From assembly GCA_024275015.1 (NCBI GenBank), contig JAJRZW010000033.1:1-35194 (forward strand): a DNA stretch of 35,194 nucleotides. The letters run 5' to 3'. A model generated the notes under the pieces. That model was not told where the DNA came from, did not search any database, and saw nothing but the letters and a program-made list of their open reading frames with translations. Positions 1 through 7,350 of this stretch are shown in pieces (the stretch's first letter is position 1; every line of letters starts with the position of its first letter). This DNA is from Deltaproteobacteria bacterium (lineage in GTDB: Bacteria > Desulfobacterota > Desulfobulbia > Desulfobulbales > JAJRZW01). The translations under genes were made by a program, and so were the position numbers.

Positions 1-139
1 AAAAACGGACTGTACGCGGCTGATGTCCGCGCCGCCGATTTTGCCGGGTTGAAAACCCCGGTGAAATCGAGAGGTTGGCCGGAACTTGTTTTGGTCAACC
101 GGAGTTGAAAAAGCCATGGACGGCTTTTTCAACGGTCTG
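1..139 (-). repeat. Family A MITE-like repeat, copy at window edge
   Basis: This copy is in reverse orientation relative to the 30528 copy and is cut by the window start. Read on the minus strand it opens with CAGACCGTTGAAAAAGCC, then shows a first hairpin (GTTGAAAAAGCC / GGCTTTTTCAAC), a second hairpin built on GGTTGACC...GGCCAACC, and the GATTTCACCGG module. It lies just downstream of the cytochrome c gene. Near-identity to the copies at 13541 and 30528 is seen directly; mobility is inferred. Confidence 0.8.
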
Positions 140-143
140 TTTG

Positions 144-161
144 GCCCCCCGACCGGGGGGC
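144..161 (-). terminator. GC-rich hairpin after cytochrome c gene
   Basis: A perfect 7-bp stem (GCCCCCC gacc GGGGGGC) lies 13 bases beyond the stop codon of the cytochrome gene. On the minus strand it is followed by CCAAACAG rather than a T-run, so intrinsic termination is only possible. It could equally stabilise the 3' end of the mRNA. Confidence 0.35.
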
Positions 162-174
162 TTACGCAGGATTA

Positions 175-576
175 TCAGCCGCAGTCTTCGGCGTCATTAG
201 GATCGTAGGTGTTATTGGCGTTGCGATATAGATAGTCATTGATCGCCAGCAGATCTTCCTGGTTGATCTTATCCCAGGAACCATCTTTGGCGCATTGGGG
301 GTATTTCCTGAAAAAAACCCGGTCCCAGCCCTTCATGGTCTTGCTCTCCGCGTAAAGGAACTTGGCGCCCTTGTCATTGCCGCGGAAATGACAGACCTTG
401 CAGCTCTGTCTGAACTTTTTCGCCCCCGCGCTGACCCAGCCGGAATTATAAAAGGTCAGGATCCGGCAACTCTGGGTAGTCTTGTCAAACCTCTTGGTGG
501 GACTGGCCTCGGCCGCGACCGACCAGGTCAGAGCAAAAACCGTTGCCAGCAAAAAGACAATAAATTTTCTCTTCAT
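175..576 (-). CDS. Small periplasmic monoheme cytochrome c
   Basis: The product is 133 residues with an N-terminal signal peptide (charged MKRK, hydrophobic 5-20, probable cleavage after AAEA near residue 24). A single heme-binding motif CKVCH lies at residues 59-63, with His63 as the expected proximal ligand. Met81 is a candidate distal ligand. It is therefore an exported electron carrier, probably periplasmic. Cys37, Cys95 and Cys132 are extra cysteines. The ATG at 576 was chosen because GGAGG lies 8 bases upstream and the signal peptide starts there; the frame stays open further upstream but with no plausible start. The gene stands alone, with a repeat downstream and a TetR gene upstream. 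The redox partner cannot be told from the sequence. Confidence 0.8.
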   Translation of the reverse strand: MKRKFIVFLLATVFALTWSVAAEASPTKRFDKTTQSCRILTFYNSGWVSAGAKKFRQSCKVCHFRGNDKGAKFLYAESKTMKGWDRVFFRKYPQCAKDGSWDKINQEDLLAINDYLYRNANNTYDPNDAEDCG

Positions 577-709
577 CTTCGATACCTCCATATAAGAATT
601 CGAAAAACAGAAGCAGGAACCAGAATTCCGCCCCCGGTCCGATTGGTAAAGGGCAAATCTTCCTAAAAACCGCCATTGGCAGTGGCGTGATTGTCTGCTC
701 CCTGTCCAG

Positions 710-1336
710 TCAGGTTTTCTCATCCCCCCCCCCGGCAAGTCCGATCCAGGCGCAGCTCCATACATCTTCCGCCCTCGGGGACAACGGAGGATCGACCACC
801 CCGTCAAGAAAGAGATGAATCAGACGGAAACAACCGCCAAACAGGGTGGTGGCGGCGATCACGGTCTCGACCTTTCTCACCTCGCCCGAGTCTATCCCCT
901 CCTGGACCATGTCAAGCATCATCATGAACGGGGCCGAAGAGCAGATCGGTTTCTCATCGGGGAGAAACTCCCGGTGGCGGGCGTGAATAACAAAGGCCAT
1001 GGTTTCCGGACGGCTCTCCGCCATCGCCAGAAAATATTCAATCAGAGCCCGGCCACGATCGGCCAGGGTTTTATATCCCCCGGCAATGGCGGCGATATCG
1101 GTGGCCATACCCTCGAGGAGCTGGAGATAAAGGGCCCGGGCCAGATCTTCCTTGGAACTGAAATGATGGTAAATAAACCCGGTACTGACCCCGGCCGCCT
1201 TCTGGATGTCATGGATCGAGGTGTTGAAATAACCGCGCCGGGTAAAAAGATTCAACGCCGCAACCAATACCTCCTCGCGGCGGGAATTGCTCTGGGCGAA
1301 AGACCAGACAACACCCTGCGTGCCCGATATTTTCAT
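710..1336 (-). CDS. TetR/AcrR-family transcriptional regulator
   Basis: About 208 residues, the usual TetR length. The N-terminal helix-turn-helix is clear: REEVLVAALNLFTRRGY, then TSIHDIQKAAGVSTGFIYHHF, the recognition-helix pattern of the family, followed by SKEDLARAL. The C-terminal ligand-binding half is alpha-helical and divergent, so the ligand is unknown. ATG at 1336 has GGGGGAAG just upstream; a TTG at 1348 preceded by AAGGTGA is an alternative start adding four residues. A palindrome 38-55 bases upstream of the ATG suggests autoregulation. No target gene is obvious: the cytochrome gene lies 133 bp downstream on the same strand. Confidence 0.88.
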   Translation of the reverse strand: MKISGTQGVVWSFAQSNSRREEVLVAALNLFTRRGYFNTSIHDIQKAAGVSTGFIYHHFSSKEDLARALYLQLLEGMATDIAAIAGGYKTLADRGRALIEYFLAMAESRPETMAFVIHARHREFLPDEKPICSSAPFMMMLDMVQEGIDSGEVRKVETVIAATTLFGGCFRLIHLFLDGVVDPPLSPRAEDVWSCAWIGLAGGGDEKT

Positions 1337-1373
1337 TTCTTCCCCCAAGCTTTCACCTTCCGGCCCTCCATTC

Positions 1374-1391
1374 AGAACGAACGCTCGTTCT
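1374..1391. promoter_or_regulatory. Palindromic TetR operator candidate
   Basis: AGAACGA ACGC TCGTTCT has perfect 7-bp inverted arms around a 4-bp centre, lying in AT-rich DNA immediately upstream of the TetR gene. TetR-family dimers typically bind such 16-20 bp palindromes over their own promoters. The palindrome is seen; binding is inferred. Confidence 0.55.
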
Positions 1392-1558
1392 ATATTTTAA
1401 TAATTTATACCATTAAAAACAATAAAAATAAGTCCGGGCGTCGCGATTCACGGCCCAAGCCGTTCCCGCGTGGAGATAACTCATTGGTCTCACAGTGAAA
1501 TACTACGGCCGGGAAATCATTCACCGATAAATATGGAGTCTCAACCAGGGGACGCCGA

Positions 1559-1996
1559 TCAAACGATAACGGTTTCGATAGCGTCACCCGTGGTTACGGT
1601 TCCGCCCTCGATCACCCGGGAGAACAACCCCTCCCTGGGCATAATGCAGTCGCCGGTGGCCTTTTTGATCACGCAACCGTCGTTATGGCATTTTTTCCCG
1701 ATCTGGGTGATCTCGAGCAGGACCGCGTCGCCGAGCCGAAGACGGTCACCGACCCTGATCGCGGCAAGGTCAATGCCGCGGGTAACGATATTTTCGGCAA
1801 AGGCGCCGTTTTTAAGGGTCGGCATGGCCTCCTTTACCTTATCGATGGATTCTCCGGCCAACAGAGATACCTGCCGGTGCCAGTCGCCGGCGTGGGCGTC
1901 GTCTTCTATCCCAAGGAAGGTGAAAACGCAGCTTTCCCGCTCCCGCTTGACGATTCCCTTTTTATGGCTGGTACAGAGCGCTTCAATATATGCCAT
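1559..1996 (-). CDS. MOSC-domain protein, molybdenum cofactor related
   Basis: 145 residues covering a single MOSC (Mo cofactor sulfurase C-terminal) domain. Recognisable family stretches are HAGDWHRQVSLL (about 35-46), KNGAFAENIVTRGIDL (about 62-77), VGDRLRLGDAVLLEITQIGKKC (about 82-103) and the conserved cysteine region CHNDGC at 103-108. Stand-alone MOSC proteins are thought to carry sulfur or bind Moco. In this family they are often found next to MoaB/MogA. ATG at 1996 has GGAGGTC at good spacing; upstream in-frame residues belong to the repeat-bearing intergenic DNA. It is the last gene of the moaA-moaCB-moeA operon, 132 bp after moeA, with a repeat A fragment in between. The exact substrate is unknown. 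Confidence 0.85.
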   Translation of the reverse strand: MAYIEALCTSHKKGIVKRERESCVFTFLGIEDDAHAGDWHRQVSLLAGESIDKVKEAMPTLKNGAFAENIVTRGIDLAAIRVGDRLRLGDAVLLEITQIGKKCHNDGCVIKKATGDCIMPREGLFSRVIEGGTVTTGDAIETVIV

Positions 1997-2029
1997 CGCA
2001 TGACCTCCGGAAAAATAATTGCCCCGTAA

Positions 2030-2064
2030 CAGACCGTTGAACAAGCCGTCTCGTTTTTTTAACC
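2030..2064 (+). repeat. Family A repeat fragment (left end)
   Basis: It starts GTAA|CAGACCGTTGAAcAAGCCGTC and ends with a T-run plus TTAACC, so it retains the terminal inverted repeat and first hairpin only. The usual TAA precedes the CAG. It sits between moeA and the MOSC gene. Confidence 0.6.
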
Positions 2065-2128
2065 CGGGCGCGTCAACACGGCGCGATATGACGGCCTTTG
2101 CCGCAAAAGCGGCAGATTACAGGACGGA

Positions 2129-3334
2129 TCAAAACAAAAAAACCTCAACCCGGTCGCCCGCGGCCAGCTCCTGCCCCGGGGCCAGATGGACATAGCCGTC
2201 GGCAAGCACGATCGAGGTCAACATGTGTGACCCCTGACGGTCTATGCCGCACACCTCTGCCATACCGTCTCCGCCCGCGCCAAGGCGTACCCGGACCAGG
2301 CCGGGACGCTTGCCCCGATTGACAATGGGGGCGGCGCAGACAGCGAGCACTGTTTGATGTTTCCATTGCCCGCCACCGGACTTTGCCAGGGCCGGAACAA
2401 TATAATGACGAAAACAGACATAGGCCGACACCGGATTACCGGGAAGGCCGAATAAAAGAACATCTCCCCTGCGGGCCAGGAACAGGGGTTTCCCCGGTTT
2501 CTGCCGCACCCGCCAGAATATCTCGGCAAAACCGGCCCGTGACGCCCCCGCCCTGACATGATCATGGTGGCCGACCGAGACCCCGCCGGCGCAGACCAGG
2601 ATGTCCGGTGCCGACGCCATTGCCGTCTCAATCGCGGCAACAGTGGCGGCAAGATCATCGCCAACCCGGCCGTGATAAACTACCTCTGCCCCGGCCTCGA
2701 CCGCCGCGGCGCGGATCATGATCCGGTTTGAGTCCCGGATCCGGCCGGGCCGCAAGTTTTCCCCGGCCGCGACAAGCTCACTGCCAGTCACCAGCACCGC
2801 CACCCGCGGACGGGCAAAGACCCGGACCTCCTCCACCCCGGCTGCGGCCAGGATCGCGAGATGACGGGCGAAAAGCCTTGTTCCCTTTACGAGCAACAAA
2901 TCACCACGGTCGTATTCCTCCCCGGCGTAACGCACATCCTGACCCCTTCTACCGACCGCAAATATCTTAACCTCACCGCCGTCGTCACCGGTGTCCTCAA
3001 CCCGAACCACGGTATCGGCCCCGGCGGGCATCATCGCTCCGGTACTTATGCGAACGGATTCCCCCGGGCCCACTTCGCCGGCAAACGGCACCCCGGCCCG
3101 GCTCTCGCCGACGATCGCCAGACTCACCGGACAATCCTTACCTGCGCCATCCACGTCATCCCAACGGACGGCAAAACCGTCCATGGCCGAATTGTCAAAA
3201 CATGGGGATGGCTCCGGGGCGTAAAAATCACCGGCCAGTATCCGTCCCCGCCCCGCCTCAATGGGCAGGGTCTCAAGCCCGGACGCGGCGAGATTATCAC
3301 GCACCGCGGCCAGGGCCGCGTTTATTTCAATCAT
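2129..3334 (-). CDS. moeA: Molybdopterin molybdenumtransferase MoeA
   Basis: 401 residues, the normal MoeA length. MoeA hydrolyses adenylylated molybdopterin and inserts molybdate to give Moco in the cytosol. Signature regions are visible: FDNSAMDGFAVRWDD near 46-60 (the conserved SAMDGYA-type loop), RISTGAMMPAGADTVVRVED near 94-113, the MPT-binding core ending CAGGVSVGHHDHVR, and GLPGNPVSAYVCFRHYIVPAL. The C-terminal beta domain ends APGQELAAGDRVEVFLF. ATG at 3334 has GGGAGGAGG upstream and overlaps the moaCB stop as ATGA, so the two are translationally coupled. It could in principle act in the tungsten branch of the pathway; sequence alone does not separate them. Confidence 0.95.
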   Translation of the reverse strand: MIEINAALAAVRDNLAASGLETLPIEAGRGRILAGDFYAPEPSPCFDNSAMDGFAVRWDDVDGAGKDCPVSLAIVGESRAGVPFAGEVGPGESVRISTGAMMPAGADTVVRVEDTGDDGGEVKIFAVGRRGQDVRYAGEEYDRGDLLLVKGTRLFARHLAILAAAGVEEVRVFARPRVAVLVTGSELVAAGENLRPGRIRDSNRIMIRAAAVEAGAEVVYHGRVGDDLAATVAAIETAMASAPDILVCAGGVSVGHHDHVRAGASRAGFAEIFWRVRQKPGKPLFLARRGDVLLFGLPGNPVSAYVCFRHYIVPALAKSGGGQWKHQTVLAVCAAPIVNRGKRPGLVRVRLGAGGDGMAEVCGIDRQGSHMLTSIVLADGYVHLAPGQELAAGDRVEVFLF

Positions 3335-4260
3335 CTTTCCTCCTCCCGGTTACGGTGACCACGACCGGCCATCATGGGGAAAAGATGCAGAAGCCCGGGG
3401 AAAAGGGCCTCAAGACTCTCGCGGGCCCCGTTGGAACTCCCGGGAAGATTGATGAGCAGGCAATCACCGCGGACCCCGGCCTCGCCGCGGCTGAGCATGG
3501 CATAGGGAGTCCGTTCCCTGCCGTGACGGCGGATAGTCTCGCTGATCCCGGGAACCGAACGCTCAATGACCTCCAGAGTCGCCTCCGGGGTAAGATCACG
3601 GGGGCCGAGACCGGTGCCGCCGGTGGTAAAGACAAGCCTTACCCCTTCATTATCGGCCAGATCCCGCAGACGGGCGGCGATCTTCTCCCGATCATCGGGG
3701 AGGATCTCGTAAATTTTCACTTCCACCGGCTGATTTTCAAGGAAATCCTTTATTATCAGACCGGACCTGTCCTCACGTTTGCCGGCAAAGGTGGAATCGC
3801 TGATCACCAGAACCGCGGCCTTGATCGGCGCGGCGAAGCGATCAGAAAAATCGCTCTTGCCGCCCCTTTTCTTCACCACCTGGATCGCGCCGAGGGAAAG
3901 TGACTGATCCAGGGGTTTCAACATGTCATAGGCGTTTAACAAGGCCCCGGCAACCGCGGTGATCGCCTCGACCTCGACCCCGGTCTTCCACACCGAACGT
4001 ACCTCCACCGTAGCCCTGAAACGGTCCTCCTCAACATCAAAGGACACCTCGACCCAGTCCAGGGGAATGGGATGACAGAAGATGATCCACTCGCCGCACT
4101 TCTTGGCCGCGGCTATCCCCGCGGCCCGCGCCACCTCAAGGACATCGCCCTTGGGCACCGTCCTTTCCGCCACCCGTTTCATGGTGGAGGGATCACCGTA
4201 GAGAAAGCCCTCAGCCCGGGCGTAACGTAGGGTATTGAATTTTGGACTGACATCAATCAC
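3331..4260 (-). CDS. moaCB: Bifunctional MoaC-MoaB/MogA fusion
   Basis: 309 residues carrying two Moco enzymes in one chain. Residues 1-140 are MoaC, which with MoaA makes cPMP from GTP: IDVSPKFNTLRYARAEG at the start, FCHPIPL at 61-67, KTGVEVEAI at 92-100, Asp112 and Lys115 in YDMLK (matching the catalytic Asp128/Lys131 of E. coli MoaC), and KKRGGKS at 130-136. Residues 146-305 are a MoaB/MogA-type molybdopterin adenylyltransferase with TTGGTGLGPRDLTPEA at 212-227 and NLPGSSNGA at 271-279. The start is GTG at 4260 with AAGGAG seven bases upstream. It follows moaA by 112 bp, a gap filled by a repeat A copy, and overlaps moeA by 4 bp. Such fusions are known in several bacterial groups. Confidence 0.93.
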   Translation of the reverse strand: MIDVSPKFNTLRYARAEGFLYGDPSTMKRVAERTVPKGDVLEVARAAGIAAAKKCGEWIIFCHPIPLDWVEVSFDVEEDRFRATVEVRSVWKTGVEVEAITAVAGALLNAYDMLKPLDQSLSLGAIQVVKKRGGKSDFSDRFAAPIKAAVLVISDSTFAGKREDRSGLIIKDFLENQPVEVKIYEILPDDREKIAARLRDLADNEGVRLVFTTGGTGLGPRDLTPEATLEVIERSVPGISETIRRHGRERTPYAMLSRGEAGVRGDCLLINLPGSSNGARESLEALFPGLLHLFPMMAGRGHRNREEER

Positions 4261-4292
4261 GGGAAAACTCCTTTGGGAAAATGGTTCAATAA

Positions 4293-4366
4293 CAGATCGT
4301 TGAAAAAGCCGTCCATGCCTTTTTCCCTACCCGGTTGGTCCAAACCTTGTTCCGGCCAACCGGGAT
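4293..4366 (+). repeat. Family A repeat, partial copy in Moco operon
   Basis: ATAA|CAGATCGTTGAAAAAGCCG begins the copy. It keeps hairpin 1 (degraded) and hairpin 2 (CCGGTTGG...CCAACCGG), and then stops within a few bases of the moaA stop codon. Modules 3 and 4 are absent. It occupies most of the moaA-moaCB spacer and would be transcribed within the operon. Confidence 0.65.
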
Positions 4367-4372
4367 TGTCCG

Positions 4373-5383
4373 TCATCCGCCGATGGTTGCCATTGACGGC
4401 TCAATCTGCCGGTGTACCCTGGACTCGGTCTCCATGCCGTCGACAAAACGACGGCCAATTGCGGCCCGGATGGCGGCCTCGATCCCGACGTCATCGGCCC
4501 CGCCGCGAAGCATGGCTTTAAGATCAAGGACCCCGTTATCGTAAAGGCAGGCCTTGAGTATACCTATGGGGGTGATCCTGATCTTATTACAACCGGCGCA
4601 GAAACGACGGGAATACCCCTCGATGAGTCCAATCAGTCCCTGACGGCCGGGGACATAAAACAGCCGGGCCGTGGCCGGGCCCGCGTCCACCACCTCAACC
4701 ATACGGGGGAAAAGGGCAAAAAGACGATCAGCCAGACGGCCGAACTCACTGCCGCTGCCGGAATCACGGCCGGAAAAGGCCATCTTTTCGATAAACCTGA
4801 CCGTTACCCCGTATTGATCAGCCAACCCGGCCATGGCAAGGATATCAGCGTCATTGGTGTCTTCCTGGACCACGGCATTGACCTTGACCGGAATACCGCG
4901 GGCCAGGGCGCGGGTAAAGGTGTCCCACACCCGGGAAAAGAGATCCCGGCGACAGAGATATTGAAAACGCTGACCGTCAAGGGTGTCAAGGCTCAGGTTG
5001 AGGCCGTCGACGCCGATGGCCTGCAATGCCTCAAGATGTTCGGCAACGGCGACGCCGTTGGTGGTGAGATAAAGACGACTGACCCCGGGAACCTTTTTAA
5101 TCTCACCCATAAAGGCGACACTGCCGCGGCGGACAAAGGGCTCGCCTCCGGTTACCCGGACCTTGTTCACCCCGAGGGGGGCAAGGATACCAAGCAGCCG
5201 GATCATCTCCTCAAAGGTGAGAATCTCGTCATGGGGAACGAATTCGGCGCCCTGTTCGGGCATGCAATAGCGGCAACGGAGGTTACAGCGGTCAGTTATT
5301 GCCAGCCGGAGGTAGGTAATCCGCCGGCCATGATTGTCGACAAGCGCCCGGGAAGCGCCGGGCGCAGTTACAGAATCGGCCAT
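4373..5383 (-). CDS. moaA: GTP 3',8-cyclase MoaA (radical SAM)
   Basis: 336 residues, full length. MoaA is a radical SAM enzyme that converts GTP to the cyclic intermediate used by MoaC, the first step of Moco synthesis. The N-terminal [4Fe-4S] motif is Cys33-Cys37-Cys40 (CNLRCRYC). The second, substrate-binding cluster is Cys262-Cys265-Cys279 (CAGC...KAC), with the same spacing as characterised MoaA. VRVTGGEPFVRRG is the SAM-binding GGE region, and the C-terminus ends in GG as required for activity in studied MoaA proteins. ATG at 5383 lies just after GGAAAGGAGAG. The gene heads the operon and is preceded by a likely Moco riboswitch leader. Confidence 0.96.
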   Translation of the reverse strand: MADSVTAPGASRALVDNHGRRITYLRLAITDRCNLRCRYCMPEQGAEFVPHDEILTFEEMIRLLGILAPLGVNKVRVTGGEPFVRRGSVAFMGEIKKVPGVSRLYLTTNGVAVAEHLEALQAIGVDGLNLSLDTLDGQRFQYLCRRDLFSRVWDTFTRALARGIPVKVNAVVQEDTNDADILAMAGLADQYGVTVRFIEKMAFSGRDSGSGSEFGRLADRLFALFPRMVEVVDAGPATARLFYVPGRQGLIGLIEGYSRRFCAGCNKIRITPIGILKACLYDNGVLDLKAMLRGGADDVGIEAAIRAAIGRRFVDGMETESRVHRQIEPSMATIGG

Positions 5384-5386
5384 GAT

Positions 5387-5522
5387 CTCTCCTTTCCAAA
5401 CACGGGAGGCGGGGCCGTTTCCAGCCCAACCCTATCGGCCTCGAACCATGTTTTTTAATTTAGGTCCTTCGGCTCGGAGTCAGCTATCTTTATATGAGCA
5501 CCTGGCCATACATTGAGGCATT
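5387..5522 (-). ncRNA. Moco riboswitch candidate upstream of moaA
   Basis: The moaA leader resembles the E. coli moaA Moco RNA as I remember it. Matching stretches, read on the minus strand, are GCCTC near 5519-5515, GGCC and TGCTC, TAAAGATAGC (5492-5483), GAGCCGAAGGA (5475-5465), CGCCTCCCGT (5411-5402) and TGGAAAGGAG (5398-5389). The last contains the moaA ribosome binding site, as in the E. coli element. CTCCGAGCC can pair with GGTTCGAG, and GGGC...GGCCC forms a further stem. The long UGCACC...GGUGC stem of the E. coli RNA seems to be missing, which is a feature described for tungsten-cofactor (Tuco) variants. The family call is from motif matching, not a covariance model. Confidence 0.65.
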
Positions 5523-5722
5523 TTCGTTCAAGATCTAACAAACAGCGAAAAAACAAAACAGACATCTACTTGATATCTCGAGCATTATTTTTTCCACACA
5601 ACAACAGGTCGAACGAAAAGAGCATTTATGACAAGACACCATTTAATAATCAACTGTAATGGATTAAGATCACCTGTGCAATTTTTTATTTATCCATCCT
5701 GATCATCCTTAACAACGGATCC
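5523..5722. other. Divergent promoter region, moaA operon / acyl-CoA ligase
   Basis: This is AT-rich DNA compared with its surroundings and lies between the Moco leader and the acyl-CoA ligase start. It should hold the promoters for both directions. I see no convincing -35/-10 pair, operator or ModE-type site. The ligase start has no strong Shine-Dalgarno sequence (AACGGATCC ATG). Confidence 0.4.
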
Positions 5723-7348
5723 ATGAACGAAAACATCCCCGCCATATTACGGGAAAACTTTGAGCGTTTCCGTCGGCGGACGGCCATGGCCGACGACGAC
5801 GGCGAGTTAGATTACGCTGAACTGCAACGACAGGTAGCGACCCTCGCCGGAGCCATGAAGGCTCACGGCGTCGCCCCCGGAGACCGGGTGCTGATTCTTG
5901 CCGCCAACAGCCCCTGGTGGGGAGTGGTCTACCTGGCGACCCTGACCGCCGCCGGGGTTACCGTACCCCTGTTGCCCGATTTTCCAGCCGCCGATGTCCA
6001 CCATGTCCTGCGGGAAACGACGCCGAAGATGGTCTTCGTCTCCGCCGAACTCGCCGATCGGGTCGCCGATCTTGATGACCCCGGCGAGGCCAAGGTGATA
6101 ATGATGCCAGGCAATAAAACAGCCTGCCCAGCCGGATGGCTTGATTTTGCCGAAATCACGCCCGGGGACGGCGCCACCATTCCTGTCCCGGACAGTGGGC
6201 CCGACACTGCGGCGACAATCATCTATACCTCCGGAACCTCGGGCCACTCCAAGGGGGTAATCCTGAGTCACCGTAATCTGATTGCCAACGCCCGGGCCGC
6301 TTCCCTGGTGGTAAACATCGATTCCTCCTGCCGTTTCCTCTCGCTTCTACCCCTGGCCCATGCCTATGAACTCACTCTCGGTTTTCTCCTGCCGCTTATC
6401 ACCGGCGCGAGTATCTTCTACCCCGGAATAATGCCGACCCCGGCCCTGCTGAAGGATATCTGCGCCCGGATCCGCCCCAACGCCATCTGCATGGTGCCGC
6501 TGATCATGGAGAAGATCTTCAAGAAGCGCATCAAACCCCGGCTGACGGGGAACGCCCTTTTCAGATTCAGCCGCTTCATGCCGCTGCTGAACAAGATGGT
6601 GATCCGCCAGGCCGGACAAAGGCTCATGCAGTTCCTCGGTAACGAGATAAAACTTCTCGCCATCGGCGGGGCCGCCCTCGACATTGAAACCGAGGAATTC
6701 CTCCGCACCGCCCGGATCCCCTTCCTCTGCGGTTACGGCCTGAGCGAGGCCTCGCCCCTGATTGCCGTCGGCCCCCGGGGAGCAAATATTCCCAAAGGCT
6801 CGGTCGGCCACCCGATCCCCGGCGTCGAGGTAAGAATACGAAAAAAAAACCCGGCCGACAAAAGCGGTATCATCCTTGCCCGGGGGGAAAATATCTTCAC
6901 CGGCTATTTCAAGCGCGACGACCTCACCGCTGCGGTCAAAGACGGCGACGGCTGGCTCGATACCGGCGATATCGGCCACCTTGACGACGACAATTTCCTC
7001 CACCTTACCGGCAGGGCCAAAAACGTCATCGTCCTTGCCAACGGCGAAAACGTCTATCCCGAAAGCATTGAGGCCCGGTACTCTCTCTCACCGCTGGTGG
7101 CCGAGATTCTGGTGGTGGTCCGTGACCGGGCCCTTGAGGCCATAGTCCACCCGGACTATGATTACCTCGACCAAACCTTTGCCGACGAAAGAGAGACCCC
7201 GATCGGAGTGCGTCTTGAGCAGTTGCGTCTGGAGGTAAACAAAGAACTTGCCGCCAGCGCCCGAATAAAAAAAATCCGCGAACGCCGCGAACCCTTTCTC
7301 AAGACCGCGACCCACAAAATCAAACGTTACCTCTATACCGAAGAGTAA
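5723..7348 (+). CDS. AMP-forming acyl-CoA ligase (FadD-like)
   Basis: 541 residues of the adenylate-forming (ANL) superfamily. The phosphate-binding loop YTSGTSGHSKG lies near 168-178. GGAALDIETEEF and CGYGLSEASPL are in the adenylate-binding region. DTGDIGHLDDDNFLHLTGRA near 412 marks the hinge. ENVYPESIE and the C-terminal KTATHKIKRYLY carry the A10-type lysine region. The enzyme activates a carboxylic acid, most likely a fatty acid, to the acyl-AMP and then the CoA thioester. The chain length preference cannot be read. It is cytosolic or membrane-associated. It ends 2 bases before the next gene, so the two are surely co-transcribed and probably translationally coupled. A stand-alone acyl-ACP ligase role is an alternative. 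Confidence 0.88.
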   Translation: MNENIPAILRENFERFRRRTAMADDDGELDYAELQRQVATLAGAMKAHGVAPGDRVLILAANSPWWGVVYLATLTAAGVTVPLLPDFPAADVHHVLRETTPKMVFVSAELADRVADLDDPGEAKVIMMPGNKTACPAGWLDFAEITPGDGATIPVPDSGPDTAATIIYTSGTSGHSKGVILSHRNLIANARAASLVVNIDSSCRFLSLLPLAHAYELTLGFLLPLITGASIFYPGIMPTPALLKDICARIRPNAICMVPLIMEKIFKKRIKPRLTGNALFRFSRFMPLLNKMVIRQAGQRLMQFLGNEIKLLAIGGAALDIETEEFLRTARIPFLCGYGLSEASPLIAVGPRGANIPKGSVGHPIPGVEVRIRKKNPADKSGIILARGENIFTGYFKRDDLTAAVKDGDGWLDTGDIGHLDDDNFLHLTGRAKNVIVLANGENVYPESIEARYSLSPLVAEILVVVRDRALEAIVHPDYDYLDQTFADERETPIGVRLEQLRLEVNKELAASARIKKIRERREPFLKTATHKIKRYLYTEE

Positions 7349-7350
7349 AG

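Noticed and set aside
1405-1587. Small 60-codon minus-strand frame upstream of the TetR gene
   Set aside because: It has no ribosome binding site or family resemblance and overlaps the probable regulator promoter.
4412-5458. Long open frame on the plus strand opposite moaA (348 codons)
   Set aside because: It is the antisense of a strongly conserved moaA, is low-complexity in feel, has no recognisable domain and is explained by the GC bias of the third codon position.
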